Shown here one piece after another: positions 15,988-25,034 of a stretch of DNA of 64,000 bases (position 1 is its first letter; each line of letters starts with the position of its first letter). Origin of the DNA: Petropleomorpha daqingensis (GTDB lineage: Bacteria > Actinomycetota > Actinomycetes > Mycobacteriales > Geodermatophilaceae); assembly GCF_013408985.1 (NCBI RefSeq), contig NZ_JACBZT010000001.1, positions 2,666,001-2,730,000 on the forward strand. Direction: 5' to 3'. The position numbers and the translations under genes were made by a program. The notes below the pieces were generated by a model that saw nothing but the letters and a program-made list of their open reading frames with translations, made no database searches and was not told where the DNA came from.

Positions 15988-17481
15988 TCAGACGCGCACG
16001 TCCACGCCGGGCGACGCGGACGACGAGGGAACGGTGCGGACCGGGCGGCCCTCACCGGGGTCGGGGGCGCCGCGCAGCCACGGGGCCGACCGGGCCTCGC
16101 CGCGCTGCTGCGAGCCCTGCCCCCACTGCTGGCCGGCAGCCTGCTGCTGGGTCGCGAAGGACCCGGAGGTGTCGCGCGAGACGTCGAGCCGGTTGAGCGT
16201 CAGGCCGGCGCTCTGCAGGTCGCGGCGCAGGTCGGGCAGCGCCTGCAGCAGTGCTTCGCGGCCGTGCTCGTGCGAGCCGGCCAGGTTCAGCTCGAGGCTG
16301 CCGTTGCTCATGGTGACCTGCACCTGCACCGGCCCCAGGTTCTCGGGGGTGAGGACGACGGTCATCGTGTGCACGCCGTCGGGCCGGCTGGCCAGGACGG
16401 CGACCGGCTGGCTCAGCTGAGCGGCGACCGGCGGCTGGGCGGCGGGCGCGGCCGGAGCGGCCGGAACGGTCGCGGCCACCGGCGCGGCCACGGGAGCCGG
16501 CGGGGTCGCCGTCACCGCAGTCGGAGCCGGTGCCGGTGCGTCGTCGCCGTCGGAGGGCGCCTGGTCGGTGCCGTTGCCGGCGGACCCGGCCGTCACGTCA
16601 CCCGACGCGGCCGGGACGGCGGTCGTGGCGGTCGCGGTCGCGTCGGCAGCCGGCTCGGCCACCGGTGCCGGGGTCTGCGCGCCGACCGGCGCCGCGGCCG
16701 GTGCGTCCGGTGCCGTCGCACCCACCACCGTGGCCGGAGCCGCGGCCGGGGCCGGCGCAGGGCTTTCGGCGGGGGCCTGGACGACGGTGAAGCCCTCCGC
16801 CACCGGGGTCGTGGGACCGCCGGCCGGAGGCGCCGCGGGCAGGCCGGCAGGGGCGGAGGCCGGAGCAGCCGGCGTGGGCGCGCCGGGAGCCGCCGGATCG
16901 GGGCCGGGGAGCAGGCTCGGGAGCGGCGTGCCGTCGGCAGCCGGCGCCGTCGGCAGCGGGAGGGCGGGAAGGTCGGTGCCGGTCGCCGCCGGAGCCGTGG
17001 CACCGGCGATCGCGCCGAGCGCGTCGACCGGCGCGGCACCGGTCGCCGGAGCGGTCGTGCCCGGTGCGGCGGGCGTGGCGACGCTCAGGGCCGCGCCCTG
17101 GATGAGCAGCGCCCACGTGGTGGCGGGCTGCGCCGCCGGGGCCGAGGGATCGGCCGGGACGGCGTCGTCCGTCGGGGTCTCGTCGGCCTCGTCGGTGGCG
17201 TGCTCGGGACGCGACCGCTCCGCACCCCGACGTCCGTGGACGCGGCCGTGCGGCTCGTGCGGGGCGTCGTTCGCCCGGTCGGCGGCACGGTCGCTGCGGC
17301 GCTGCTCGGCGCGCTCGTGCGCGGCGTCGCGGCCGACGCCGTTGTCCGACGCGGGGCGCCCGGCACCGGACAGCGCGCCGTCCAGGGCCGAGGCGAACGC
17401 GCCGCTGTCGGAGCCGGTGCCGGCGGAACCCTGCGTCGAGCGGGTCGCGGGCAGCGCGGGCAGCGCTACGGGTGCGCTCAT
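15988..17481 (-). CDS. fliK: Flagellar hook-length control protein FliK
   Basis: FliK measures hook length and triggers the FlhB specificity switch. The 497-residue protein is largely low-complexity Ala/Pro/Thr/Val sequence (about 100-370), as expected for the secreted ruler. The conserved C-terminal domain at about 385-460 reads VVLTPENLGPVQVQVTMSNG, LELNLAGSHEHGREALLQAL and RRDLQSAGLTLNRLDVS. It overlaps the upstream muralytic gene by 4 nt (ATGA) and is followed by flgD, the usual order. Confidence 0.9.
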   Translation of the reverse strand: MSAPVALPALPATRSTQGSAGTGSDSGAFASALDGALSGAGRPASDNGVGRDAAHERAEQRRSDRAADRANDAPHEPHGRVHGRRGAERSRPEHATDEADETPTDDAVPADPSAPAAQPATTWALLIQGAALSVATPAAPGTTAPATGAAPVDALGAIAGATAPAATGTDLPALPLPTAPAADGTPLPSLLPGPDPAAPGAPTPAAPASAPAGLPAAPPAGGPTTPVAEGFTVVQAPAESPAPAPAAAPATVVGATAPDAPAAAPVGAQTPAPVAEPAADATATATTAVPAASGDVTAGSAGNGTDQAPSDGDDAPAPAPTAVTATPPAPVAAPVAATVPAAPAAPAAQPPVAAQLSQPVAVLASRPDGVHTMTVVLTPENLGPVQVQVTMSNGSLELNLAGSHEHGREALLQALPDLRRDLQSAGLTLNRLDVSRDTSGSFATQQQAAGQQWGQGSQQRGEARSAPWLRGAPDPGEGRPVRTVPSSSASPGVDVRV

Positions 17482-18422
17482 CGGTAGGCCTCCGCCTTGC
17501 TCATCACCGATCGGACGTAGTTCTGCGTCTCGCTGTAGGGCGGGATGCCGCCGTACTGCCGGACCGCGCCGGGCCCGGCGTTGTAGGCGGCCAGCGCCAG
17601 CGGGGTCGAGCCGAACTGCTGGGTCAGGCTCGACAGGTAGCGGGCCGCCCCGTCGATCGCCGAGGACGGGTCGAAGGCGTTGACCCCGAGGCCCTTGGCG
17701 GTCGACGGCATGAACTGCATGAGCCCCTGGGCGCCGGCCGGTGACACCGCCTGCGAGTTGAAGCCGGACTCCTGCGAGGCGACCGCGGCCAGCAGGGAGG
17801 GGTCGACGCCGTAGCGGGCCGCGGCGCTGGTGAACAGGTTCGCGTAGGGGACACCGGCGAGCGCGCTGCCCGACGAGGTGCCCGACGCCGCGGCGGTCGT
17901 CGGCAGCACGCGGCGGATCACCGTGGGGTTGCCGACGTCCTGGACCTTGACCGTCTCGCCCTCCTGCGGCGCGGCGATCATCTTGCCGTCGCCGACGTAG
18001 ATGCCGACGTGGTCGACGCCGGGCCGCGACGAGCTGTAGTCGAAGAAGACCAGGTCACCGGGCCGTGCGTCGGCCAGCGAGGCGACCGCCTGGCCGGAGG
18101 TGGCCTGCTGCGAGGCGGTCCGCGGCAGGTCGATGCCGAGGTTCTTGTAGACCAGCTGCGTGAGCCCGGAGCAGTCCAGCCCCTTCGACGGGTCGGTGCC
18201 GCCCCACTGGTAGGGCACGCCGAGGTACTTGGACGCCTCGGTGACCACGCCCTGCTCGGACGCCGTCCCGGCCGTCCCGGTGGCGTAGTCGGTGTCGGTA
18301 CCGGAGAGCCCGGCGGCCGCGGCGGCCGACGCCCAGTTGGTCTTCGACGTCGTCCTGGTGCCGAGGATGAACCGCTGCTGGATCTCGGCGATGCGGGACT
18401 GGACCGCGGTCACCCCGTCCAC
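17478..18422 (-). CDS. NlpC/P60 endopeptidase-lytic transglycosylase fusion in the flagellar operon
   Basis: This 314-residue protein joins two peptidoglycan hydrolases. Residues about 57-175 form an NlpC/P60 domain with catalytic Cys84 in LDCSGLTQLV and His138 in DHVGIYVGDG. Residues about 195-314 form a goose-lysozyme-like SLT domain with catalytic Glu218 in ASQESGFNSQAVSPAGAQGL, followed by MQFMPSTAKG and AAYNAGPGAVRQYGG. There is no obvious signal peptide, consistent with export through the flagellar apparatus. It overlaps both fliJ and fliK. The likely role is opening the wall for the rod, replacing FlgJ; the family calls are firm, the role is inferred. Confidence 0.9.
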   Translation of the reverse strand: MDGVTAVQSRIAEIQQRFILGTRTTSKTNWASAAAAAGLSGTDTDYATGTAGTASEQGVVTEASKYLGVPYQWGGTDPSKGLDCSGLTQLVYKNLGIDLPRTASQQATSGQAVASLADARPGDLVFFDYSSSRPGVDHVGIYVGDGKMIAAPQEGETVKVQDVGNPTVIRRVLPTTAAASGTSSGSALAGVPYANLFTSAAARYGVDPSLLAAVASQESGFNSQAVSPAGAQGLMQFMPSTAKGLGVNAFDPSSAIDGAARYLSSLTQQFGSTPLALAAYNAGPGAVRQYGGIPPYSETQNYVRSVMSKAEAYR

Positions 18423-18874
18423 GGCATCTCCTCAGCCGCCGACCCGGCGCGCGGGCGGCCGGCGCGGCCGGTCACGAGGTCGTCCACGGCTCTCTCCTCG
18501 GCAGCCTGATCAGCCAACCGGATCGCCTCGGCGTGACGATCCTTCAGCCGTTCCAGCGCCTTGGTGCGCTGGGCGGCCGCCGTCCACTGCTGGCGCACCA
18601 GCTCGGCCTGCTCGGCCGAGGCGGTGGCGAGCGACCGCTGGGCGGCCGCGTCCTCGGCCGCGACCCGCAGCAGCGCCATCGAGGCGCGGAAGGCGCCCGC
18701 GGTCGACGACACCGGCGGGTGGGCGCCGACCAGCGCGGTCTCCCGCTCGGTGGCGTGCCGGTCGGCCTCGGCCGCGGCGTTCGCCGCCTGCGCGGCGGCC
18801 TGCGCGGCGGCCCGCTCCTGGGTGCGGCGCAGCTCGAGCACCGGCTGCAGCCGGAAGGCGGCGCGCTTGCCCAT
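18410..18874 (-). CDS. fliJ: Flagellar export chaperone FliJ
   Basis: FliJ is the coiled-coil stalk that links the FliI ATPase to FlhA. The 154-residue protein begins MGKRAAFRLQPVLELRRTQE, a typical FliJ start, and is then almost wholly alpha-helical, Ala/Glu/Arg-rich coiled coil (for example LKDRHAEAIRLADQAAEERA near the end). Sequence alone would be weak evidence, but its place directly after fliI (ATGA overlap) makes the call solid. It overlaps the following muralytic gene by 13 nt. Confidence 0.88.
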   Translation of the reverse strand: MGKRAAFRLQPVLELRRTQERAAAQAAAQAANAAAEADRHATERETALVGAHPPVSSTAGAFRASMALLRVAAEDAAAQRSLATASAEQAELVRQQWTAAAQRTKALERLKDRHAEAIRLADQAAEERAVDDLVTGRAGRPRAGSAAEEMPWTG

Positions 18875-20193
18875 CAGGCCGCCGTCCCGTACGTGACGAT
18901 GCGGTGCAGCCAGGCCCACGACTCCTCGGGCGCCGTGGCGTCGCCGACCGGCTGCTGCAGGAACGCGTCGATGGCCGGGGCCAGCTCGCGGGCGCGGTCG
19001 ACCATCGGGTCGCTGCCGGCCTGGTAGGCGCCGATCTCGATGAGCTCCTTGACGTCGCGCAGCGCGCCCATGAGCCGGCGGCACTCGCGGGCGTCGGCCA
19101 TCTTCTCCGGCGGCACCACCGCCCCGGCCACCCGGGAGATCGACTCCAGGACGTCGATGGCCGGGAAGTGGCCGGTGGTCGCGAGCTTGCGGGTCAGCAC
19201 GATGTGCCCGTCGAGGATGGACCGGGCGGTGTCGGCGATCGGCTCGTTGTGGTCGTCGCCCTCGACGAGCACCGTGTAGAGCCCGGTGATCGAGCCGGTG
19301 GCGCCGGTACCCGCCTTCTCCAGCAGCTTGGGCATCATCGCGAAGACGCTGGGCGGGTAGCCGCGGGTGGCCGGCGGTTCGCCCGCCGAGAGCCCGACCT
19401 CGCGCTGGGCCATGGCGGTGCGGGTGATCGAGTCCATGAGCAGCAGGACGTCGAGGCCCTGGTCGCGGAACGCCTCGGCGATGCGGGTGGCGACGAAGGC
19501 GGCCTTGAGCCGCACCAGCGGGGGCTCGTCGGAGGTGGCGACGACGACGACGGTGCGCGCCAGGCCCTCCTCGCCGAGGTTCTCCTCGATGAACTCGCGC
19601 ACCTCGCGGCCACGCTCGCCGATCAGGCCGATGACCCGGACGTCGGCGCTCGTTCCCCGGGTGATCTGGGACAGCAGGGTGGACTTGCCGACGCCGGAGC
19701 CGGCGAAGATGCCCAGGCGCTGGCCCTTGCCGCACGGCACGAGGGTGTCGAGGGCCCGGACGCCGAAGGTGAGCGGCTGGTCCACGCGGGTCCGGGACAG
19801 CGCGTGCGGGGTCTCGCTGGACAGGTCGACCCACGAGACGCCGGCCGACAGCGGCCGACCGCCGTCGACCGGTCGGCCCAGCCCGTCGAGCACGCGGCCG
19901 AGCAGGCCCGGGCCCACGGGCACCTGCAGCGGCCGGCCGGTGTTGCGCACCGGCGCGCCGGCGTGCACCCCCGACAGGTCGCCGAGCGGCATGCAGGTGA
20001 GCTTGTCCCGGCCCACCGCCACCACCTCGGCGAGCAGCGCGCGCGGGGTCGCCGGGTTGACCTCGACGAGGTCGCCGACGGCCGCGACCACGCCGTCGAC
20101 GGCCAGCGTGAGGCCCATCGCGCCGACGACCTGACCGGTGACCTGGGGGAGGGCGGCGGCCCGGGCGCGGGGGAGAACCAGCTCGAGGGTCAT
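18874..20193 (-). CDS. fliI: Flagellum-specific export ATPase FliI
   Basis: FliI is the F1-beta-like ATPase of flagellar protein export. The 439-residue protein has Walker A GIFAGSGVGKST (about 161-172), Walker B LLLMDSITR, and the family-specific stretch AMAQREVGLSAGEPPATRGY. The start is the ATG at 20193, whose TGA overlap with fliH (ATGA) argues for coupling; an upstream extension in the same frame overlaps fliH and lacks family similarity. It is followed by fliJ. Confidence 0.96.
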   Translation of the reverse strand: MTLELVLPRARAAALPQVTGQVVGAMGLTLAVDGVVAAVGDLVEVNPATPRALLAEVVAVGRDKLTCMPLGDLSGVHAGAPVRNTGRPLQVPVGPGLLGRVLDGLGRPVDGGRPLSAGVSWVDLSSETPHALSRTRVDQPLTFGVRALDTLVPCGKGQRLGIFAGSGVGKSTLLSQITRGTSADVRVIGLIGERGREVREFIEENLGEEGLARTVVVVATSDEPPLVRLKAAFVATRIAEAFRDQGLDVLLLMDSITRTAMAQREVGLSAGEPPATRGYPPSVFAMMPKLLEKAGTGATGSITGLYTVLVEGDDHNEPIADTARSILDGHIVLTRKLATTGHFPAIDVLESISRVAGAVVPPEKMADARECRRLMGALRDVKELIEIGAYQAGSDPMVDRARELAPAIDAFLQQPVGDATAPEESWAWLHRIVTYGTAA

Positions 20194-20978
20194 ACCGCCA
20201 GCACCGCCTGCACCCGCTCGAGGGCGGCGCCGAGCTGGGCGTCGATGCGCTGCGGGCCGCACTCGGCGACCGCGCCGGCCCGCTCGATCGCGGCGTCGGC
20301 GACGACGCTGATCGTGGCGGGCAGCGCGGCGAGCGCCTCGGCCGGCACCTCGGCGAGGTCGTCGGGGTGCAGCCGGACGACGGCGGGCGTCTCCGTGGGC
20401 ACGAAGGTCAGCGCGCGGCGCAGCGCGTCGAGCCCGGGGGACTCGGCGAGCGCGAGCTCACGCCCCAGCAGGTCCTCGACCAGCGTCACGACCGCGGTCA
20501 GGATCGAGTCGCGGATGTCCTCGGCGATCGGCAGCGCGGCCTCGTCGAGCCGGTCGGCCGCGGCACCCAGCGCGGCGGTCGCCGACACCAGGCGCCGCTC
20601 CCAGCGGGCCTGCACCTCGGCCAGCCGCTCGGCGGCGGCCCGCTCGGTCTCGGCCACGACCGACTCGGCGGCGGTCATCCCCTCGGCGTGCCCGGCCGCG
20701 AAGCCCTCCGCGTGCGCCTGCTCGCGCAGCCGGTCGAGCTCCTCGGCGTACACGTCGCCGAGGCGGAACGATGGCCGGTTGGAGACGGCGGCGTCCGACG
20801 GCAGCTCGGCCGGCGGCACCGGCTGGTCGGCGGCCCGGCGGATCGTCGCCCGCCGGTCGACCGGCGACGGGGTCGGGACCGGGTCGAGGGCGTCCCGGTA
20901 GGAGACCGCCCGTGCCGCGAGGGCGCCCCGCAGCAGGGCGCCCTCGCGGGGAGCGCGGGTGTCAGGAGACGAAGTCAT
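20190..20978 (-). CDS. fliH: Flagellar export regulator FliH
   Basis: FliH is the stator-like regulator that binds FliI and FliN. The 262-residue product has a polar N-terminus, then a helical region containing FAAGHAEGMTAAESVVAETE with small-residue spacing typical of FliH, and a C-terminal globular part (VTLVEDLLGRELALAE, RLHPDDLAEV, ERAGAVAECGPQRIDAQL). The ATG at 20978 was chosen; a GTG two codons earlier is possible. It overlaps fliG by 17 nt and fliI by 4 nt. Confidence 0.9.
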   Translation of the reverse strand: MTSSPDTRAPREGALLRGALAARAVSYRDALDPVPTPSPVDRRATIRRAADQPVPPAELPSDAAVSNRPSFRLGDVYAEELDRLREQAHAEGFAAGHAEGMTAAESVVAETERAAAERLAEVQARWERRLVSATAALGAAADRLDEAALPIAEDIRDSILTAVVTLVEDLLGRELALAESPGLDALRRALTFVPTETPAVVRLHPDDLAEVPAEALAALPATISVVADAAIERAGAVAECGPQRIDAQLGAALERVQAVLAV

Positions 20979-22053
20979 CCTCACCGCCCCGCGTGAGAGT
21001 GAGGACGCCCTGCTCCTCCATCGTGCGGATGATGCCGACGACCTTGGCCTGGGCCTCCTCGACCGTGCGGGTCCGGACCGGGCCGAGCAGGTCGATCTCC
21101 TCGGCGAGGTTCTCGGCGGCGCGCTCGGAGAGGTTGCGGGTGACCTTGTCGCGGACGTCGGGGCGCACGCCCTTGAGGGCGGTGGCCAGGTCGTTGGCCT
21201 CGACCTCGCGCAGCACCAGCTGCAGGGAGCGGTCGTCGATGCTGACGATGTCCTCGAAGACGAACATCTGCGAGCGGACCTGCTCGGCCAGCTCCGGGTC
21301 GGTGTTGTCCAGCCACTCGAGGATCGAGCGCTCCGTGGGCCGCGGGGAGCGGTTGATGATCTCGACCAGCGTCTCGACGCCGCCGACCGTCGTCATGTCC
21401 TGGTGGGCCAGCAGCGAGCCCATGCGGCGCTGCAGCTCCTCCTCGACCAGCCGCACCATCTCCGGCGAGGTGCGGTCCATCATCGCGATCCGGTGCGCGA
21501 CCTCGGCCTGCTGCTCCGGGTTGAACCCGGAGAGCACCTCGGCCGACTGCGCGGCGGTCAGGTGGGCCAGCACCAGGGCGATGACCTGCGGGTGCTCGTC
21601 CTTGAGGAAGGTGACCAGCTGCCGGACGTCGGCGTTGCGCAGCGAGGCGAACGGCACCTCGGTGTAGACGACGTTGAGCCGCGACAGGATGCCGTCGGCC
21701 TTGTCCTCACCGAGGCCGGCCGCCAGGATCTCGCGCGCGAAGTCGACGCCGCCGCGGCCGACGAACCGCTGGGCGGTCATCATCTGGTGGAACTCGTTGA
21801 GGACGCCGTCGACGTCCTCGGGCTCCACCGTGTTGAGCCGCATGAGCTCGCGGGTGAGCGACTCGACCTCGCGCGGGCGCAGCTTGGCGAGCAGGATGCC
21901 GGCCTCCTCCTTGGACATCTGGGCGAGGAAGACCGCGGCCTTCCGCAGCCCCGGGAGCTCCGGCCGGGCCGGCGCGGACGGGGTCGTGGTGGCGGGCAGG
22001 TTGGCGCTCCCGCCGGCGAGGCCGACGAGCTGCTCCACGGACGAGATGCTCAC
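20962..22053 (-). CDS. fliG: Flagellar motor switch protein FliG
   Basis: FliG is the rotor protein that meets the MotA stator. The 363-residue protein has an N-terminal domain with RKAAVFLAQMSKEEAGILLA, a middle domain with DEHPQVIALVLAHLTAAQSA and an EHPQ motif variant, and a C-terminal torque domain containing MFVFEDIVSIDDRSLQLVLR and the charged helix ERAAENLAEEIDLLGPVRTR. Length and domain order are normal. Its ATG overlaps the fliF stop. Confidence 0.96.
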   Translation of the reverse strand: MSISSVEQLVGLAGGSANLPATTTPSAPARPELPGLRKAAVFLAQMSKEEAGILLAKLRPREVESLTRELMRLNTVEPEDVDGVLNEFHQMMTAQRFVGRGGVDFAREILAAGLGEDKADGILSRLNVVYTEVPFASLRNADVRQLVTFLKDEHPQVIALVLAHLTAAQSAEVLSGFNPEQQAEVAHRIAMMDRTSPEMVRLVEEELQRRMGSLLAHQDMTTVGGVETLVEIINRSPRPTERSILEWLDNTDPELAEQVRSQMFVFEDIVSIDDRSLQLVLREVEANDLATALKGVRPDVRDKVTRNLSERAAENLAEEIDLLGPVRTRTVEEAQAKVVGIIRTMEEQGVLTLTRGGEDDFVS

Positions 22054-23642
22054 GCCGACGCTCCTGACTTGGACTCGCTCAGCCAGCCGCGCAGCATCGC
22101 CGCGACCTCGTCGGGCTTCTCGGCCACCATCGTCGAGATCTCGCTGCGGACCCGCTGGCGCTCGGCCGCCTCCAGCTCGAGGGCGGCGGTGTCGACGATC
22201 GGCTCGTCACGGGTGCTGGAGACCCGCAGGCGCTCCAGCTCGGCCAGCATGTCGTCGGAGAGCTCGAGCGGCTCGTACTCCTCCTCGACCTCGCCGCGGC
22301 GGCGCGAGCGCAGCCAGACGATGAGGATCACCAGCAGGATGCCCAGCGCGATGCCGCCGGTCTTCACCAGCGACCACATCTGCGCCTGCTGCTCGGCCTT
22401 CTTCGCCGCCTGGACCTCGGCCTGGGCCTGCTGGGCGGCGGTCGTGTCGAACGGCATCGCGGCCACGGTGATCGCGTCCCCGCGCGAGGTGTCCAGGCCG
22501 ACGGCGTTGCCGATGAGGCTCTGCACCTGCTGCTGGTTGAGGTTGCCGGCGACGGTGCCGTCCATGACGACCGAGACGGTCATCCGCTTGATCGTGCCCG
22601 GCGCGTCCTGGGTGGTCGTCGTCGTCTTGTCCACCGCGTTGTTGTCGGTGGTGTCGGACTTGTTGTACGACGAGTTCCCCGAGCCGCCGGTCGTGCCGGT
22701 GTTCTCCGGGCCGAGCACGCCGCCGACGGCGCCGCCGGTGCCGCTGTAGGTCTCGGAGCTCTGGCTGGAGGAGATCGGCGGGGTCCCCTGGTTGTAGCTG
22801 TAGGTCTCCGACGTCGACTGCCGCTGGGACAGGTCGAGGTCGGCCCGCACCGAGACGACGGCGTGGTTGGGGCCGAGGACCTGGTCGAGGATCTTCTGCG
22901 CGTTGGCCGCGAGCCGGTTCTCGTAGTCGGTCTCCAGCGCCGAGCGCTGGTCGCCGGCGGCGGCGCTGACCTGCCCGGCCGCCGAGAGCACCTGGCCGTT
23001 GGAGTCGGCGACGGTCACGTCCTTGGGGTCCATGCCCTCGATGCTCGAGCTGACCAGGTTGGTGACCGCGCTGATCTGCTCGCCGGAGAGGTTCGTGCCC
23101 GCCGCGAGGTCGAGCAGCACCGACGCCGTCGGCTTGCCCTGGTCCTGCACGAACACCTGGTCCTTGGGCAGCGCGATGTGCACGACGGCGGTGTTGACGC
23201 CCTTGATCGCCTCGAGGGTCTTGGCCAGCTCGCCCTCGACGGCGCGCTGGTAGGTCACCTGCTGCTGGAACTCGCTGGTGGTGATGCCCTGCTGGTCGAG
23301 CAGGGAGTACCCGGTGTCCTGCCCGGCGGGCAGGCCCTTGCCGCTCATGGTGAGCCGCAGGTTGTACACCTGGTCGTTGGGCACCATGATCGTCGACCCG
23401 CCGTCGGCGAGGGTGTAGCTGACCCCCTCGGCGTTCAGCTCGTCGACGATCGCCGAGGCGTCGGTGGACGCCAGGTTGGAGAACAGCGGCGACAGCGTCG
23501 GCGCCGTGATCCAGTTGTAGAAGAAGAACCCGCCGAGGATCAGCCCGGCGGCGAGCAGGCCGATGACGACCTTCTGCCCCAGACTGATCGTCGAGAGCAC
23601 GGACCGGATCCGCGCCAACGGCCCGGCGAGCGCAGCAGGCAT
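22050..23642 (-). CDS. fliF: Flagellar MS-ring protein FliF
   Basis: FliF forms the MS ring. The 530-residue protein has an N-terminal helix at about 24-43 (VVIGLLAAGLILGGFFFYNW), the ring-building motif region with TLADGGSTIMVPNDQVYNLR and DTGYSLLDQQGITTSEFQQQ, the second helix at about 437-456 (GGIALGILLVILIVWLRSRR) and a C-terminal FliG-binding tail (VAEKPDEVAAMLRGWL). It overlaps fliE by one nucleotide and fliG by four. Confidence 0.96.
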   Translation of the reverse strand: MPAALAGPLARIRSVLSTISLGQKVVIGLLAAGLILGGFFFYNWITAPTLSPLFSNLASTDASAIVDELNAEGVSYTLADGGSTIMVPNDQVYNLRLTMSGKGLPAGQDTGYSLLDQQGITTSEFQQQVTYQRAVEGELAKTLEAIKGVNTAVVHIALPKDQVFVQDQGKPTASVLLDLAAGTNLSGEQISAVTNLVSSSIEGMDPKDVTVADSNGQVLSAAGQVSAAAGDQRSALETDYENRLAANAQKILDQVLGPNHAVVSVRADLDLSQRQSTSETYSYNQGTPPISSSQSSETYSGTGGAVGGVLGPENTGTTGGSGNSSYNKSDTTDNNAVDKTTTTTQDAPGTIKRMTVSVVMDGTVAGNLNQQQVQSLIGNAVGLDTSRGDAITVAAMPFDTTAAQQAQAEVQAAKKAEQQAQMWSLVKTGGIALGILLVILIVWLRSRRRGEVEEEYEPLELSDDMLAELERLRVSSTRDEPIVDTAALELEAAERQRVRSEISTMVAEKPDEVAAMLRGWLSESKSGASA

Positions 23643-23959
23643 CAGACTTGCATCCTCATGATCTCGTTGAAGGCGCTAACCGCCTGGTTCTTGATCGCGA
23701 CCACCATCTCGGTGGCCAGGGACGCCTCGTTGCTGGCGATCATGTAGTCGTGCACGTCCTGCAGGTCGCCGGTGGCGGCCTGGGTGGCCAGGTTGTCGGC
23801 CTTGGACTGCGTGGACTGCAGCTGGTCGAGCGAGCTCGCCAGGATCCCGGCGAAGTCGCTGCCGCTGGTGCTCGAGGCGGCCGGCGTGCTGGTGGCACCG
23901 CCGATCGCGGACACGCCGGTGAACCCGGCGAGCGAGACGCCGGGGATGGGTGACGTCAT
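23642..23959 (-). CDS. fliE: Flagellar rod-MS ring adaptor FliE
   Basis: FliE joins the MS ring to the rod and is the first exported substrate. The 105-residue protein has a flexible Thr/Ser/Ala-rich N-terminus and the conserved C-terminal helices: LQDVHDYMIASNEASLATEM and VVAIKNQAVSAFNEIMRMQV. It is placed 2 nt after flgC and overlaps fliF. Confidence 0.93.
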   Translation of the reverse strand: MTSPIPGVSLAGFTGVSAIGGATSTPAASSTSGSDFAGILASSLDQLQSTQSKADNLATQAATGDLQDVHDYMIASNEASLATEMVVAIKNQAVSAFNEIMRMQV

Positions 23960-23961
23960 CG

Positions 23962-24366
23962 TCAGCCCTTCCCGAGGTTCAGCGCGGCCTTGTAGGCGTC
24001 GGTGGCCCGGTCGATGACCGCGGCGTTGGCCTGGTAGCCACGCTGCGCCATCATCAGCTCGGCCATCTGGTCACCGAGGTCGATGTCCGGGTACTTGACG
24101 TTGCCGTTCTCGTCGGCGAGCGGGTTGTCCGGCTCGTAGACCACGCGGCCCTCGCCGCTGCCGAAGGACACCCCGGCCACCTGGACCCCGCCGTCGCCCT
24201 GGCCGTAGTCCACGGCCTGGACCGACACCATCCGCTCCTTGAACGCGTCCTCGCTGGTGCGCGAGGCCGTGTTGATGTTGGAGATGTTGTCGGAGACGGC
24301 GTCGAGCCACTTGCGGTGCGCCAGCATGCCGGAGCCCGCGATGCTCATCGCACCGAAGAGAGCCAT
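23962..24366 (-). CDS. flgC: Flagellar proximal rod protein FlgC
   Basis: FlgC is a proximal rod subunit. The 134-residue protein shows the rod N-terminal motif GSGMLAHRKWLDAVSDNISN-INTASRT, the typical ypDIDL block (NVKYPDIDLGDQMAELM) and the C-terminal MAQRGYQANAAVIDRATDAY. It starts 1 nt after the flgB stop region and is of normal length. Confidence 0.95.
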   Translation of the reverse strand: MALFGAMSIAGSGMLAHRKWLDAVSDNISNINTASRTSEDAFKERMVSVQAVDYGQGDGGVQVAGVSFGSGEGRVVYEPDNPLADENGNVKYPDIDLGDQMAELMMAQRGYQANAAVIDRATDAYKAALNLGKG

Positions 24367-24367
24367 G

Positions 24368-24718
24368 TCAGGTCGTCTTCAGCGCGTTGCGCAGGAGCGA
24401 GTACTTGCCGTCGAGGGCGTTGAGCGCCAGCTGGTAGCGCAGCCCGGTCTCGGTGGCGATGACCGTCTCGCTGTCCAGGTTGACGTTGTTGCCGTTCGTG
24501 TTCGTCGGCTCCAGCGAGCGGGCGACGGTGCCGCCGGAGATCGTCGGCGTCTCGCCGCCGCTGATCTCGGCCTTGAGGGCGGACTCGAAGTCGGTGCGGC
24601 CGGCCAGGAAGCCCGGTGTGTTGATGTTGGCGATGTTGTCGGCGGTCACCCGCTGGCGCTCGGCCAACCCCGTGAGGGCGCTGTGCAGCGCCGTCATGGT
24701 GCGGTCCTCGATCAGCAT
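24368..24718 (-). CDS. flgB: Flagellar proximal rod protein FlgB
   Basis: FlgB is a proximal rod subunit and the first gene of the large basal-body operon. The 116-residue protein carries the rod motif LAERQRVTADNIANINTPGF and a C-terminal helix (LRYQLALNALDGKYSLLRNA). An internal ATG at 24697 has a better Shine-Dalgarno (GAGGA), but residues 1-7 fit the family start. It lacks the long tail of some FlgB proteins. Confidence 0.93.
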   Translation of the reverse strand: MLIEDRTMTALHSALTGLAERQRVTADNIANINTPGFLAGRTDFESALKAEISGGETPTISGGTVARSLEPTNTNGNNVNLDSETVIATETGLRYQLALNALDGKYSLLRNALKTT

Positions 24719-25034
24719 GGAACCCGCCGTCGCTCAGCGGTGCAGGACGCAGCCCACATCAAAGAGACCTCCGGATACGCGGCATCGCACGCGCGAGACG
24801 CGCGTGCGGAGGGTCCGCCGATCCGTGGCGAGACGTTGCACTCCGTGCTCATCCCTCATCGGCACCCCGCCGGTCGCAAGTGACCAGGTGGGCGGCACGC
24901 GAGAGGGGGGATTCGACTGCCGGGGTGCGCGGTGCGGGTGTGACTCGCGACCGTGACCGTGCCGTGACGCAGCGACGCCCGGTGTCCCACCGGTAGGCGG
25001 GACCCCGGGCGTCGGAGGTCGCGGGGGAGTGGCG
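24719..25034 (-). promoter_or_regulatory. Gene-free leader upstream of flgB with a 9-bp hairpin
   Basis: No gene is seen in these 316 bases. They must contain the promoter of the flgB operon; no sigma-28-like or clear housekeeping promoter stands out. A perfect hairpin (GCACGCGCG at 24787-24795 and its complement at 24799-24807, loop of three) lies about 70-90 nt before flgB and could be a leader element. Confidence 0.5.

Noticed and set aside
24719-25034. Search for a sigma-28-like promoter upstream of flgB
   Set aside because: No TNAA-N15/16-GCCGNTAA match could be found; the promoter class of this operon remains open.
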